Source: Owenia fusiformis
Taxonomy: Eukaryota > Annelida > Polychaeta > Sabellida > Oweniidae
Assembly: GCA_903813345.2 (NCBI GenBank)
Contig: CAIIXF020000001.1
Location: forward strand, 27,145,915 to 27,209,914
DNA length: 64,000 nt
Direction of reading: 5' to 3'
Shown here: piece after piece, positions 63,716-64,000 of the stretch
Position numbering within the stretch: the stretch's first letter is position 1
Layout of the letters: every line of letters starts with the position of its first letter
Position numbers and translations under genes: made by a program
Notes under the pieces: generated by a model
The model's database searches: none
Told to the model about the DNA's origin: nothing
Seen by the model: the letters and a program-made list of their open reading frames with translations, nothing else

Positions 63716-64000
63716 ATAACTACAGATCAAAGGCTAGAGTATATGTGACCTGTTATCAAATGAAAAAAAATTGATATGAAGATACAAAATTCTGCAAAAT
63801 GATAAATGTGATATAAATCTTCATGGTAAAAAATATTTGAATTTCAGAAAAAACTAAAAAGTGACAATGACAATGTAAAAATTGAGATAATTTTGATTAC
63901 ATCTGCATATACACAATGTACATGTACAGTATATATAAATAAATCTTTCCTATGTAGTCTCAGGTGCAATTACTGTAAAGGAGTGGTATCTATATGGTGA

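Overview
This is a window of animal nuclear DNA. Genes are split by GT-AG introns, most of the sequence is AT-rich and non-coding, and mobile-element debris is dense (foldback elements, MITEs, a Crypton-like remnant, tandem satellites). The style of the repeats suggests a marine invertebrate, perhaps a mollusc or other lophotrochozoan. That assignment is an inference and I cannot prove it from the sequence.

The main content is on the minus strand. Gene A is a giant secreted mucin-like gene reading from 47496 downward. Exon 1 (47496-47061) carries a signal peptide and a Ser/Thr-rich stretch. Exon 2 (40079-29463, 10,617 bp) is a Thr-rich array of an 11-residue unit. Exon 3 (29214-18631, 10,584 bp) is an array of a 7-residue unit. 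Exon 4 (17842-15779, 2,064 bp) is another 7-residue array. Exons 2-4 are exact multiples of three. Every junction is phase 1 and rebuilds an Asp codon (G|AT, G|AT, G|AC). Together they code for about 7,900 residues, and a strong donor at 15779 says the gene continues. I found no terminal exon.

A further minus-strand exon at 9361-8677 has its own signal peptide followed by about 15 copies of an N-glycosylation heptad (NTTGxxx). It ends in another phase-1 donor. It is either exon 1 of a second, neighbouring mucin-like gene, or (entered through an acceptor at 9283-9284) exon 5 of gene A.

At the right end, gene C (minus strand) is seen as its last four exons: 62876-62799, 61459-~61082, 59522-59429 and 57918-57834. 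It ends in a long acidic Ser/Asp/Glu tail, and the first visible exon resembles the C-terminal motif of ERICH2-like (glutamate-rich protein 2) proteins.

The rest is non-coding or mobile. 1-8600 holds a dispersed TIR element, a 1.05-kb tandem duplication containing long hairpins, a foldback cluster, a Crypton-like N-terminal fragment and a palindromic CCATGG array. 9573-14935 is a diverged 2.69-kb tandem duplication. 40.8-46.3 kb (intron 1 of gene A) holds an 84-bp satellite, CGCGGGA-rich repeats, a 767-bp foldback element with 10-bp target duplications, and a second foldback. 47.5-57.8 kb is intergenic, with a 305-bp MITE (9-bp target duplications), a 391-bp TA-flanked MITE and minor repeats. 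63062-63715 is a MITE upstream of the last exons of gene C.
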